A stretch of DNA of 64,000 nt from JAHEKD01 sp965204695. Lineage in GTDB: Bacteria; Pseudomonadota; Gammaproteobacteria; Arenicellales; JAHEKD01. Positions 42,975 through 51,989 of the stretch are shown here, in pieces. The stretch spans positions 4,030,001 to 4,094,000 of the forward strand of contig OZ242007.1 in NCBI GenBank assembly GCA_965204695.1. The letters run 5' to 3'. The notes below the pieces were generated by a model. The model saw nothing but the letters and a program-made list of their open reading frames with translations. It had not been told where the DNA came from and ran no database searches. Every line of letters begins with the position of its first letter. The stretch's first letter is position 1. A program made the translations under genes and the position numbers.

Positions 42975-45458
42975 ATGAGCAATCGCTTGGTAATACACAG
43001 AATTTTCTTCATTTTACTTTTCACGTTATTTCTGCTTTTCTTAACTTCCGCTAACGCTGCCAATAAAGCGGTAATCGACGACTTTTCTGCTGACACAGTA
43101 CAAGGTCGCCTCTGGGAAGAGAACGCCGAAAGAATTCAGCTAAATTCAACTAACGAAAATTTGGAAATGTCACTTGGGACTGATAATCAATATGCCGGAA
43201 CAACTGTCAAATTGAATATCGCCAACCCTTCCACAGTAAACACATTACGAACGGATGTAACCATAACGTCTACCTCTGGTCCAAGTAGCGATTCGGAGCT
43301 TTTCGCGGGTATTACTGGAATATTCTATAGCACGATGCCCGCTGACCCGAATAGTGCGCTGGGAGATATTTTTGTTGCCTTTAGCCTGGTACAAAGAAAC
43401 AATGGAACCTTGGAAGCAAACTGGTTTGCTTCACAATCCGGGGATGATGATTTCACAAGTGAGAATGAAATATTCCTTAACTCAGCAGATTTATCTCCGG
43501 CATCACCTCTACAAATTGGTACGACATATCGGTTAACAATTATATACGATGGCGCCAATGATTTTGATTTTGAAATTCATGACACCGGTGGGACATTACT
43601 TGCTAGCGATTCCTACACCGGTCCTGCAAGAATGTCCGCTCCGCGATTTGAAAATCGCAGACTTAGAAACGCAATTTTTAGAGGGTCATCAGAAAATACT
43701 ACATTGTCAGTGCAATCCGTTTATGACAATGTTTTTGTAAACGGTGTTTCGTATGATGATTTTTCTGGCTCTGAAATTGACTCCACAAAATGGCTGGATA
43801 TTGCAAGAGTGCGAGAAGTCACTGGTGGAAAACTTAAGATGGAAAATCAAGGGTTTGGTGGAACAGATACATTACGGACTCATTTGCTAGATAATACCGC
43901 GAACTATTTTAGTGCCAAGGTTATGCTTGATAGTAGTAGCAGCAACATTCCTGTTGGCTCAAGTGGCAGGGCTCGAATTTCCGGCATATTTTATAACCAG
44001 ACGATAGATGAGTTTAATGGGGATATGTACAACGGGTTTTTGGGCGATGTGTTTATTCAAGTGACACTAAGGATTAAAACGGATGGGACACTTGAGGCTT
44101 TTGCAGCCGTGGATGCCTCATTAGATGCGAATTTTGATACCTTTCAGAGTGTTGCTTTTCATACATTCACTACCCCGATAAGTTTTGATACAGAATATGA
44201 ATTATCTATTCAAATTCGGTTTGACAATAATACTTTGGTTCTGGGCCTGGATAATGAAAAATTCGTTCATAACATCACAACTATTATCTCAGCAGCCTCT
44301 CCCGAATCAGCTTTTTTTGGTAGCCGGCAACTTGTGACCAGGGTTCAGGATGGGCCGGGCTATATAGGTGCTACGTTTGATGACGTGATTACTGATAATG
44401 GCCCCGTAAACGGAGATATGGACGAAGATACTCTAAGTGATGTAATGGTTAGGAATTCTACAACCAACAAATGGTACGGTTATCAATTAGACGGAAATAC
44501 AGTCAAATCCAGTAGTAGTGTGTCTTTAACAGATAACGCAGATTGGCAACCAATTGACCGCTCAGACTATGATGGTGGTGGGTCTTCGGATATGTTGCTT
44601 AGAAACCAAAGCAACAATCGCTGGTATATATACAACATTGCCGGCACAGACACTTATGGTGGTGGTCCGGTTAATATGACTACGAATCCAGCTTGGCAGG
44701 TGATTGATATTTTACAACTTCGCTTTGGCGTAGGTGTGCTGATGCGCAATCAGACAAGCAACACCTGGTATTTTTACGAACTTGGAGGAAACAGCATCCA
44801 ATTTTCATATCCTTTGCCAATGACAACGAATGCAGATTGGCAACCTGAGAGTGTATCCGACTTTAACGGCGATAATTTTCCTGATGTGCTGTTACGAAAT
44901 CAAGTCTCTAATAATTGGTATTTATACCAACTAGAAGGTGAGTTTGTTGCAAAACAAGCTGCGATTGCAATGACATCCAATGCCGATTGGCAACCAGTTA
45001 GCTTTAAGGATTTTAACTTTGATGGCAAATCTGATGTTTTGATGCGCAATGCGACAAATAACAAATGGTATCTTTATCTACTAAATGGAACCAGTATTAT
45101 TTCTGGCAGTTCTGTTAATATGACATCTAATCCTGACTGGCAACCGGTCAGTTTTGCTGATTTCAATTTTGATGGCAAACCTGATGTCTTGATGCGCAAT
45201 GCAACAACAAATAAATGGTATCTTTACCAATTAGATGGTAATCAAATCATTGCCGGCGGTTCTGTTAATATGACATCCAATGCCGATTGGCAACCAGTCA
45301 GTTTTGCTGACTATAATGGTGATGGAAAAACGGATGTTTTGATGCGCAATACGACAACAAATAAGTGGTATCAATACCAATTAGATGGCAACAGTATTGT
45401 TTCCGGAAAATCAGTGCCTTTAACCAGTAATGCTGCCTGGGTACCTGTTCCAAACTAG
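42975..45458 (+). CDS. Secreted protein with seven FG-GAP/VCBS-like repeats
   Basis: 827 residues. Signal peptide to about residue 29 (FLLFLTSANA). Two beta-sandwich-like regions of about 200 residues each begin with similar words, VIDDFSADTVQGRLW and YDDFSGSEIDSTKWL. From residue 480 seven repeats of about 50 residues follow, of the form DVLMRNATTNKWYLYQLDGN with DWQPVSFADFNFDGK; the DFNxDGKxD part can bind calcium. The last three copies repeat at exactly 150 bp and are nearly identical in DNA. No transmembrane anchor or sorting tail. Likely extracellular or envelope carbohydrate/adhesion protein; function not known. Confidence 0.85.
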   Translation: MSNRLVIHRIFFILLFTLFLLFLTSANAANKAVIDDFSADTVQGRLWEENAERIQLNSTNENLEMSLGTDNQYAGTTVKLNIANPSTVNTLRTDVTITSTSGPSSDSELFAGITGIFYSTMPADPNSALGDIFVAFSLVQRNNGTLEANWFASQSGDDDFTSENEIFLNSADLSPASPLQIGTTYRLTIIYDGANDFDFEIHDTGGTLLASDSYTGPARMSAPRFENRRLRNAIFRGSSENTTLSVQSVYDNVFVNGVSYDDFSGSEIDSTKWLDIARVREVTGGKLKMENQGFGGTDTLRTHLLDNTANYFSAKVMLDSSSSNIPVGSSGRARISGIFYNQTIDEFNGDMYNGFLGDVFIQVTLRIKTDGTLEAFAAVDASLDANFDTFQSVAFHTFTTPISFDTEYELSIQIRFDNNTLVLGLDNEKFVHNITTIISAASPESAFFGSRQLVTRVQDGPGYIGATFDDVITDNGPVNGDMDEDTLSDVMVRNSTTNKWYGYQLDGNTVKSSSSVSLTDNADWQPIDRSDYDGGGSSDMLLRNQSNNRWYIYNIAGTDTYGGGPVNMTTNPAWQVIDILQLRFGVGVLMRNQTSNTWYFYELGGNSIQFSYPLPMTTNADWQPESVSDFNGDNFPDVLLRNQVSNNWYLYQLEGEFVAKQAAIAMTSNADWQPVSFKDFNFDGKSDVLMRNATNNKWYLYLLNGTSIISGSSVNMTSNPDWQPVSFADFNFDGKPDVLMRNATTNKWYLYQLDGNQIIAGGSVNMTSNADWQPVSFADYNGDGKTDVLMRNTTTNKWYQYQLDGNSIVSGKSVPLTSNAAWVPVPN
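44439..45455 (+). repeat. Coding tandem repeat, seven units of about 150 bp
   Basis: The GATGTTTTGATGCGCAAT start of a unit lies at 45033, 45183 and 45333, exactly 150 apart; earlier units are diverged. Suggests recent 3' expansion by slippage or unequal crossing-over. Confidence 0.85.
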
Positions 45459-45548
45459 GCATTGTCATATTCTGACTGCGAAGCATTAGCTGGACAGTCT
45501 ACCAGTCGAATAGAACTGATTTTAATAAAACTGGTTAATCAAAGGATT

Positions 45549-45578
45549 CTGGCGGGATAGTTTGACTTATTCCGCCAG
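45549..45578 (+). terminator. Hairpin after the repeat protein
   Basis: CTGGCGGGAT and ATTCCGCCAG form a 10-bp stem with one G-U; no T run follows, so termination is uncertain. Confidence 0.4.
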
Positions 45579-45710
45579 TGGTTTATCAACTGGTTTGAGC
45601 TTTAATACTACTAATGGTCTGATTAGTGGATCAGTGATTGTTATTCAACATAAGATAGTAGTTTTAACTATTTGATTTAAATTAACTAATTCAGGGTATA
45701 TTTTGATTTC

Positions 45711-46562
45711 TCAAAGCATTGCTTTATCTGAGGGAGTTGGGTTTGTATCAGGTAATTGTTGAGCATCAAACCAGTTAATTAAATGCAATTGCCCTGCGTG
45801 ATCTTCTACTAACGCGGTACAGCTTTCCACCCAATCGCCATCGTTGTAATACATCATGTCTTCTATTTTACGCACTTGAGCATGATGGATATGGCCGCAG
45901 ATAACACCATCAACTTTGTGTTTTTTTGCGGCTTTAACCACTGCTTCTTCAAACGCTGATATAAAACTGACTGCATTTTTAACTTTAAGTTTTAGATATG
46001 ATGATAGTGACCAATAGTCCTTACCAAAATATTTACGGGTGATGTTAAAAAAGTGATTGAGATTCAAGGCGGCTTGATAGGCGTAGTCACCCACCAAGGC
46101 TAACCATTTTGAGTAGCGAACGATATTATCAAATTCATGCCCATGCAAAACTAGGATACGCCTGCCATCAGCAGTGACATGAATATCATTTTTAACAATT
46201 TCTATCCCACCAAAATTATTATCATAATAATCGGCTAGAAATTCGTCGTGATTACCCGGCACATATATGACTCGAGTTCCTTTGCGAGCTTTACGTAGAA
46301 TTTTTTGTACTACATCATTGTGCGATTGGGGCCAATACCAACTACGTTTTAAGCGCCAACCATCAACTATATCGCCAACTAGATACAATTTGTCACTGTT
46401 AACAATTCTCAGAAATTCGAGTAATTCATCAGCATTAGCACCTTTAGTACCCAAATGTAGATCAGATATCCATACAGTTCGGTAGTGTCGTTTCTCGTAT
46501 TTAGGGTTATTGGAGCCTTGTCCCTTTAATGCGGTTGCGTAGTTAAGAACATTATTTTTCAT
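45711..46562 (-). CDS. LpxH-like metallophosphoesterase
   Basis: 283 residues. Calcineurin-like metal motifs: WISDLHLGTKG, YLVGDIVDGWRL, YVPGNHDEF, LVLHGHEFD and GVICGHIHHAQV. Relatives are called UDP-2,3-diacylglucosamine diphosphatases, but this longer group often lies with lipid glycosyltransferases and its substrate is unproven. ATG at 46562 follows the glycosyltransferase stop by 4 bases. Confidence 0.88.
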   Translation of the reverse strand: MKNNVLNYATALKGQGSNNPKYEKRHYRTVWISDLHLGTKGANADELLEFLRIVNSDKLYLVGDIVDGWRLKRSWYWPQSHNDVVQKILRKARKGTRVIYVPGNHDEFLADYYDNNFGGIEIVKNDIHVTADGRRILVLHGHEFDNIVRYSKWLALVGDYAYQAALNLNHFFNITRKYFGKDYWSLSSYLKLKVKNAVSFISAFEEAVVKAAKKHKVDGVICGHIHHAQVRKIEDMMYYNDGDWVESCTALVEDHAGQLHLINWFDAQQLPDTNPTPSDKAML

Positions 46563-46566
46563 GGCC

Positions 46567-47625
46567 TTACGCCATAACAAAATTCAACTGCATAGGGGGA
46601 TGCTCGGTGTTATTCCATAAATACTGTGACAGTAATTCAGCAGATAATGAAGGGTCTTCACTAATCCATTGAGCTACATATTTTGCAACGTCGGGATAAA
46701 TTGCTGATTTTGGTGAAGGTTGATCCAACCAATTTTGAATAACCTCAGCTGTGAATTTTTTGGTGGTTTTTCCATATCCCAATTCGTCCATGGCAATGAC
46801 ATTGCATAACTGTTCGTATTGCCCTTGTACTGGCTTCAGCAATAACTTTTTGCCCAGATGGATGGCCTCACTCGGCAATTCAAACCCAGCTTGGCAGATT
46901 ACGCCGTTACAAGACTTCAAGTCATTGATAAAATTTTCACGGGAAAAAGGATTCCAGTGTAAGTTTTGTTCAACTAAAGATTCATCACTTTTTTCGTAAA
47001 TATGAAACGAATAATCCGGAAACTTCAAAAATTCTTGTTTATAGCTATCTTTGTTCTCAAACGGCAAATAAACTAGAATTTTGTTGGTTTCGATTGGCAG
47101 GTCACATTTCAATTGGTGATTGATTATGGGTGGTAGGATGGACTGATTAAAGTGATACCAATGTAAACCGATAGGGAGTGTGACGGGTGCAAACATTCGA
47201 GTTACTATCTTACCGATGTAGTTCAAAGGAGCTTTGGGAATTTTATAAATGAATGCACATTGGTGTGAGATGCCGATGCTTTTGATATTAAATTTTTCAG
47301 CGATACGCGTCGATATAGGCTCAAAATCGCTAATGACTAAATCATAACGGCGACCATTAAAATTCCAGATGTCAGAATAAAAACTCTTTAAGTTCAGGTT
47401 TTTTAAAGTCTTAAATGCATTAATCTTTCCGTTGTTATGAACAAACGTCAAACCATCATATTTAGTATAGGGCTCAAGAATAGAATGATCCCAAAATTTT
47501 CCATCACCGGCTCCACTTAAAAGTACATGCACATCGTGACCCAGTCGTTTCAAATGAGAAATAACTAAGCGCGAACGGCAAAGGTGACCGTTGCCTGTTG
47601 TTTGAACACCGTACAAAATTTGCAT
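46567..47625 (-). CDS. Glycosyltransferase, MJ1255/VC2487 family
   Basis: 352 residues of GT-B fold: GVQTTGNGHLCRSRLVISHLKRLGHDVHVLLSG at the N terminus, DLVISDFEP, and the donor-binding ICQAGFELPSEAIHLGKKLLLKPVQGQYEQ at the C domain. Acceptor unknown; the coupled phosphoesterase suggests a lipid or envelope glycan. Confidence 0.88.
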   Translation of the reverse strand: MQILYGVQTTGNGHLCRSRLVISHLKRLGHDVHVLLSGAGDGKFWDHSILEPYTKYDGLTFVHNNGKINAFKTLKNLNLKSFYSDIWNFNGRRYDLVISDFEPISTRIAEKFNIKSIGISHQCAFIYKIPKAPLNYIGKIVTRMFAPVTLPIGLHWYHFNQSILPPIINHQLKCDLPIETNKILVYLPFENKDSYKQEFLKFPDYSFHIYEKSDESLVEQNLHWNPFSRENFINDLKSCNGVICQAGFELPSEAIHLGKKLLLKPVQGQYEQLCNVIAMDELGYGKTTKKFTAEVIQNWLDQPSPKSAIYPDVAKYVAQWISEDPSLSAELLSQYLWNNTEHPPMQLNFVMA

Positions 47626-47760
47626 GGTCGGGAAAGAATCCTTATCTAACTACCATGTAAATTAGAACAAATTAATATTTCAGTAATATGACAACAAGCA
47701 ATTAATTTTGAACAAGTCGTTATAATATGGCTCAACTTCTAATTGATTTAGAATCGAAAC

Positions 47761-48405
47761 ATGAGTTCACATGATCCGGATAAAGTGAAAGAGCTATATC
47801 AGCATTTGCATTCGCATTTGCCGTCAGAGCCGGCATTGCGAGTCAAAGCCATCGAAAGCTTATTAGTCGAAAAAGGCCTGATTACACAAGAGACTATTGA
47901 TAACTGGATCGAGGTTTATAGTGAGGATATAGGTCCTAAACGAGGTGCGCAGGTTGTTGCAAAAGCCTGGCTCGATGAAGAATTCAAAAATCGTTTGTTA
48001 GATGATGCTGCATCTGCAATCGATGAATTTGGGTTTTTAGGTAAAGCGACGGCTCACCTGAAAGCGGTTGAAAATACAGAAAACGTCCATAATCTTGTGG
48101 TTTGCACCTTATGTTCTTGTTATCCATTTTCCTTGTTAGGAATGGCGCCCAACTGGTACAAAACAGCAGCTTATCGTTCTCGTGCTGTTCGAGAACCCCG
48201 AGAGGTGTTAAAAGAATTTGGTGTTGAATTGAATAGTAATGTTGAGGTGCGTGTTTATGACAGTACGGCTGAGTTGCGTTATCTGGTTGTGCCTCAACGC
48301 CCACCAGGAACCGAGAATCTCTCTATAGAACAATTGGCAACATTGGTAACTCGTAACTCAATGATCGGTACCCAGCGTGATCTGAAGCTGGAGGAGTCAG
48401 AATAA
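47761..48405 (+). CDS. nthA: Nitrile hydratase alpha subunit (cobalt type)
   Basis: 214 residues. The metal claw is VCTLCSCYPFSLLG, where the two following cysteines become sulfenic and sulfinic acids; threonine in CTLC points to cobalt rather than iron. NWYKTAAYRSRAVREPREVLKEFG is characteristic. Hydrates nitriles to amides in the cytoplasm. Overlaps the beta gene start by 1 base. No amidase is adjacent. Confidence 0.95.
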   Translation: MSSHDPDKVKELYQHLHSHLPSEPALRVKAIESLLVEKGLITQETIDNWIEVYSEDIGPKRGAQVVAKAWLDEEFKNRLLDDAASAIDEFGFLGKATAHLKAVENTENVHNLVVCTLCSCYPFSLLGMAPNWYKTAAYRSRAVREPREVLKEFGVELNSNVEVRVYDSTAELRYLVVPQRPPGTENLSIEQLATLVTRNSMIGTQRDLKLEESE

Positions 48406-49052
48406 TGGACGGCATTCATGATCTGGGCGGTAAACAAGGTTATGGTGCTATCGATGTGAACGAACCCGAAGAACCTTTTCATAATGAATTTGATGGGATA
48501 GGTTGGACCATTAATCAGACTACCCGTGCACCCGGCTTAAGCATCGATTGGTGGCGCTACATACGAGAGTTAACACCACCGGTAGATTATTTAACCCGTC
48601 CTTATTTCGATCAGTGGTCGATGACACAACTGATTGCTCTAATCGATAATGGGCAAATTTCATTAGATGAAATTATTCCTGGACCGGTCAGCTCAGTTGA
48701 ACAGTCAGCCGAAGTCATGAGTATTGATCAGGTTCATAAAACCACTACTAGTGCGGCTGTACGCTTTGATCGTAGCATAGATAAAAAGGCCAAATATGTT
48801 TTGGGTGATCAAGTTACGACCCGAAACTTTAACGTAAAAAATCATACGCGATTACCCAGTTATGCTCAGGGTAAAACAGGGATCGTAACTGCACATCACG
48901 GTGTTCATATGTATCCTGACCAATGTTCACAAGGCAATGAAATTGCAGAGCATTTATATACGATCAAGTTTTCCTCTAAGACATTGTGGCCTGCGGATAA
49001 TGCAGGCAATGATTTTGTTTACATTGATTTATGGGAGCCTTATTTTGTCTGA
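48405..49052 (+). CDS. nthB: Nitrile hydratase beta subunit
   Basis: 215 residues, beginning MDGIHDLGGKQGYGAIDV, with GDQVTTRNFNVKNHTRLPSYAQGKTGIV and the SH3-like end LYTIKFSSKTLWPADNAGNDFVYIDLWEPYF. The arginines touching the metal claw lie in the middle third. Partner of nthA. Confidence 0.95.
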   Translation: MDGIHDLGGKQGYGAIDVNEPEEPFHNEFDGIGWTINQTTRAPGLSIDWWRYIRELTPPVDYLTRPYFDQWSMTQLIALIDNGQISLDEIIPGPVSSVEQSAEVMSIDQVHKTTTSAAVRFDRSIDKKAKYVLGDQVTTRNFNVKNHTRLPSYAQGKTGIVTAHHGVHMYPDQCSQGNEIAEHLYTIKFSSKTLWPADNAGNDFVYIDLWEPYFV

Positions 49053-49389
49053 TAATCGGCTATCGCCAAAACCCGTAAAATCTGGGCAGCCCGCTTTTGC
49101 TGAACTCTGGCAGGCACAAGTATTGGCGATGGCGGATTTGCTGATTCAATCTGGTCAAATTAGTGCAACAAATTGGTCTGAGACATTAGGCAAGCAATTA
49201 GCAATAAAACAAGCTGAAAAAGATACACAAGAGAATTATTATCAAGCTGTATTAGCGGCGTTGACTGAACTGACTGAAGCTCGAAATATCATATCGGTTA
49301 ATCAACTTGAACAACGTGAAGAGGACTGGAAAAAGGCTTATCTATCCACGCCGCATGGTCAGCCGGTGCTACTTAAATCATCGGATTAG
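49045..49389 (+). CDS. Nitrile hydratase accessory protein
   Basis: 114 residues from a TTG at 49045 that overlaps the nthB stop by 8 bases; longer upstream frames are not homologous. The sequence FAELWQAQVLAMADLLIQSGQISATNWSETLG resembles the N-terminal half of the beta subunit, as in cobalt-type maturation proteins (NhlE-like) that deliver the metal by subunit swapping. Completes the three-gene operon. Confidence 0.85.
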   Translation: MSDNRLSPKPVKSGQPAFAELWQAQVLAMADLLIQSGQISATNWSETLGKQLAIKQAEKDTQENYYQAVLAALTELTEARNIISVNQLEQREEDWKKAYLSTPHGQPVLLKSSD

Positions 49390-49424
49390 CACCACAGGCT
49401 ATGAAAAAGTATCGAATCTGATTT

Positions 49425-49620
49425 ATTATCGTTCGCGTAAGCGACAGACTACCACGGGCTTGTTCCGGCTCATCAACACTATAATGCAATGCCGGGCTTG
49501 CCCGTGGATGAATGAGTGTATATAGATTGAACATCACTGGTCTATAAGGCGCGATGTTGATCGGATCAGCCTGAAAGGCTTTTACGGTAAGCACCCCGGG
49601 TATACCCGGGGGAATCTATT
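49425..49620 (+). repeat. Modular intergenic repeat, copy D (full form)
   Basis: About 195 bp, TTATCGTTCGCGTAAGCGACAG to GGGGGAATCTAT. Contains nested arms CCACGGGC/GCCCGTGG and CCGGC/GCCGG, then AACATC/GATGTT, then CCCGGGTATACCCGGG. The terminal CTA is the complement of the stop codon of the next, convergent gene. Confidence 0.8.
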
Positions 49621-50017
49621 TCTTTAATTCTGCCTTTTCCATTCTCCAGCCGATAAAAGGAAACTGAATCCAGAAAGAGAAATAGAAAAACGTCAAATAC
49701 CAATACGGTATAACAAAATAAATCCCAAGTTCCTTATAAACAGCCAATAGCAGGTAGTCGTAAATAAAAAGAGGTAAAGTCAGATAGAAAGCCAACCAGC
49801 AGGAATTGCTAAGATGTCGGCCATCGTTCCAGAATTTTTTCAAGGTGTAACGGGTAACTGGAAAATACATCATCGTGACCAGGGGCAAGATCAACAATTT
49901 AGCCCATAGATACCATTGCTGGTAATACTCGGGCAAGCCGATTAAATAAAAACTCAGCCAGGTGATAAAGCTGTAGATGGTTAATTGGAAATGTTTTTTG
50001 CTTGTCATCTTCTGCAT
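49616..50017 (-). CDS. Small multi-pass membrane protein
   Basis: 133 residues from ATG 50017, four hydrophobic segments (TIYSFITWLSFYLIGL, WAKLLILPLVTMMYFPV, WLAFYLTLPLFIYDYLLLAV, VIPYWYLTFFYFSFWIQF). Many aromatic residues. No known family. Its stop codon is part of the terminal module of repeat copy D. Confidence 0.65.
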   Translation of the reverse strand: MQKMTSKKHFQLTIYSFITWLSFYLIGLPEYYQQWYLWAKLLILPLVTMMYFPVTRYTLKKFWNDGRHLSNSCWLAFYLTLPLFIYDYLLLAVYKELGIYFVIPYWYLTFFYFSFWIQFPFIGWRMEKAELKK

Positions 50018-50084
50018 CGATGATACGATCAAGTAGCTGGGGCGGCATGAAGGTAAATGTCCTGATATTTGCTCAGCTAGACGC

Positions 50085-51005
50085 TCATTTAATTGATACT
50101 GTTGGGCCTCTTTTTATCCCGAATATTGCATTCCCAATTATGGCTATTAACAAAACGCAGCCGCCAATTAGAGTGTTGATATCAGCCGTTTCACCTAAAA
50201 ATAGCCAAACCCAGAATGGGCCAAGCAATACTTCGGTCATGGACAATAATGCAAGTTCAGCAGCTGGGACAACTTTTGAACCAATGGTAAATACGGTTAA
50301 TCCTACGCCAACCTGAAACACACCCATCGATAAAGCAATACCAACATCTCGTGTTGGGATGACAAAAGAATAGGTTTTAAAAAAACAGACAATAGCGGCA
50401 ATTGTCATGGCGAATATCCCTGCCAACAGTACTGTAGGCAGCATGTCTTCCAGTTTGCCCCAACGCAGTGCAATACTGAAAATTGCAAAACCCAGTGCGG
50501 AAGCTAGTGCACAAGTATTACCAATAATGTGGCCGCTGGAAATGCCTTGTCTAACCATGATTCCTATGCCTATCATTGCTATGAATATTGAGATAAAAGT
50601 AATTTTGCTGACTGATTCTTTTAATATCAGCCAGGCCAAAATAGCAGCTAAAAATGGTGCAGAGGCAAACAACAGCATTGCGTTCGCAACAGTGGTAGTT
50701 TGAATGGCATAAATTCCTGCTGCAAAGGCCAGCACAAGCCCCAGGCCGCCAATCACTGCTGCGATTCCAGCACGTTTGATTGTTAAAAAGGGTTTAAAAC
50801 CAGAGCGAAAACTAATTACTATAAACAGAAAAGCTGCTAGTGAAAAAGACCGGTATAGCAGTATTTGCCAAACATTGGCTTCTTGGATTAATCTTATTCC
50901 TAACCCCATTGAAGACCAGAACACTCCGGCAAGTATGACAAGAAAAATTCCCTGAGGATAGGAAATTGACTTTGAGTCATTGATAGCTTGAACGGAATTG
51001 TTCAT
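50085..51005 (-). CDS. DMT-superfamily transporter (EamA)
   Basis: 306 residues, ten predicted helices as two EamA repeats: GIFLVILAGVFWSSMGLG and GNTCALASALGFAIFSIALRWG. LLSMTEVLLGPFWVWLFLGE is the typical end of the second repeat. Exporter or importer of a small metabolite; substrate unknown. Confidence 0.9.
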   Translation of the reverse strand: MNNSVQAINDSKSISYPQGIFLVILAGVFWSSMGLGIRLIQEANVWQILLYRSFSLAAFLFIVISFRSGFKPFLTIKRAGIAAVIGGLGLVLAFAAGIYAIQTTTVANAMLLFASAPFLAAILAWLILKESVSKITFISIFIAMIGIGIMVRQGISSGHIIGNTCALASALGFAIFSIALRWGKLEDMLPTVLLAGIFAMTIAAIVCFFKTYSFVIPTRDVGIALSMGVFQVGVGLTVFTIGSKVVPAAELALLSMTEVLLGPFWVWLFLGETADINTLIGGCVLLIAIIGNAIFGIKRGPTVSIK

Positions 51006-51175
51006 TTTAAGTTGCCCAGCTAGTGATTAATCTATAACTTTGACTCTAATTCACAATGACTATAAATAAAAGATGCTTGACAGTAATTAAGTTCGTGCCA
51101 TCATCGCAGCTCATAAAGCATAGATTCAGGCTGGGCCTTTATCATGCGCGATTTACAACTAAACTCACGGAAACC

Positions 51176-51886
51176 ATGATGAATTATAAAAAATTACTTC
51201 CCGCTCTATTTTTGATTGGCAGCGGTTACAGTTTTGCTCAGGATGTGCCTGAGTCCGAAGCTGAGAAATTCAGTTATTCAGCAGGATATTATTCTGTCAG
51301 GGGTGTTAAACCCTTAATCGATGCGGCAGGGGAATTTAATCAAGAACAGTTTATGCAGGGTGTTAAACAAGCTCTGGAAGGTGCTGATTCTGTTTTGACC
51401 GAAGAACAAATGCGTGAAGTACTTTTAGCAGCTGAACAAAAGCGGGCTCAGAAAGCACAAGAGCAGTTAGCCAAAGCAGCCGAGGAAAATATAGCCAAGG
51501 GAAATGCTTTTCGTGAGGAATATGCAGCTGGGGAAGGTGTTCAAAAAACTGACAGCGGCATGTTGTATAAAATTGTTGCAGAGGGTGAAGGTGATTCACC
51601 GCTCAAGGAAGATACAGTCGTTGTTCATTATGCTGGTCGGTTAATCGACGGGACTGAATTCGACAGCTCTATTTCTCGTGGTCAGCCAGCTACTTTTCCA
51701 CTGGCTAATGTTATTCCTGGCTGGACCGAGATTGTCCAGTTAATGAAGCCCGGTGCTAAATACGAAGTTGTGATTCCGCCAGAACTGGCTTATGGTGAAA
51801 GAGGTGCAGGTGAGCGAATTAGACCAAACTCAACACTGGTTTTTGATATCGAGTTAATTGAAATTAAAGAGCAAGCGGCAGAATAG
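51176..51886 (+). CDS. FKBP-type peptidyl-prolyl isomerase (FkpA/Mip-like)
   Basis: 236 residues from ATG 51176, because a signal peptide (MMNYKKLLPALFLIGSGYSFA) starts there; the longer frame upstream is not plausible. The N-terminal helical dimer domain (FSYSAGYYSVRGVKPLI, QKRAQKAQEQLAKAAEEN) is followed by the FKBP domain with VVVHYAGRLIDGTEFDSS and PELAYGERGAGERIRPNSTLVF. Periplasmic folding factor. Confidence 0.93.
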   Translation: MMNYKKLLPALFLIGSGYSFAQDVPESEAEKFSYSAGYYSVRGVKPLIDAAGEFNQEQFMQGVKQALEGADSVLTEEQMREVLLAAEQKRAQKAQEQLAKAAEENIAKGNAFREEYAAGEGVQKTDSGMLYKIVAEGEGDSPLKEDTVVVHYAGRLIDGTEFDSSISRGQPATFPLANVIPGWTEIVQLMKPGAKYEVVIPPELAYGERGAGERIRPNSTLVFDIELIEIKEQAAE

Positions 51887-51938
51887 ATTGCTTTGAAAGT
51901 TTAGAAATGTATTAGTCTAAGTACACAACCCAAGGAGA

Positions 51939-51981
51939 TCCCGCAACAAAGGCTGTGCCGGATTTGATCCGGTATGCGGGA
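51939..51981. terminator. Nested hairpin between convergent genes
   Basis: TCCCGCA/TGCGGGA enclose CCGGAT/ATCCGG. It lies between the convergent FKBP and channel genes and could end both; it also resembles dispersed intergenic repeats. Confidence 0.55.
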
Positions 51982-51989
51982 CAATGGGT

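Noticed and set aside
48901..49044. Longer start for the nitrile hydratase accessory gene
   Set aside because: These codons overlap nthB in another frame and do not resemble the family; the TTG at 49045 fits homology.
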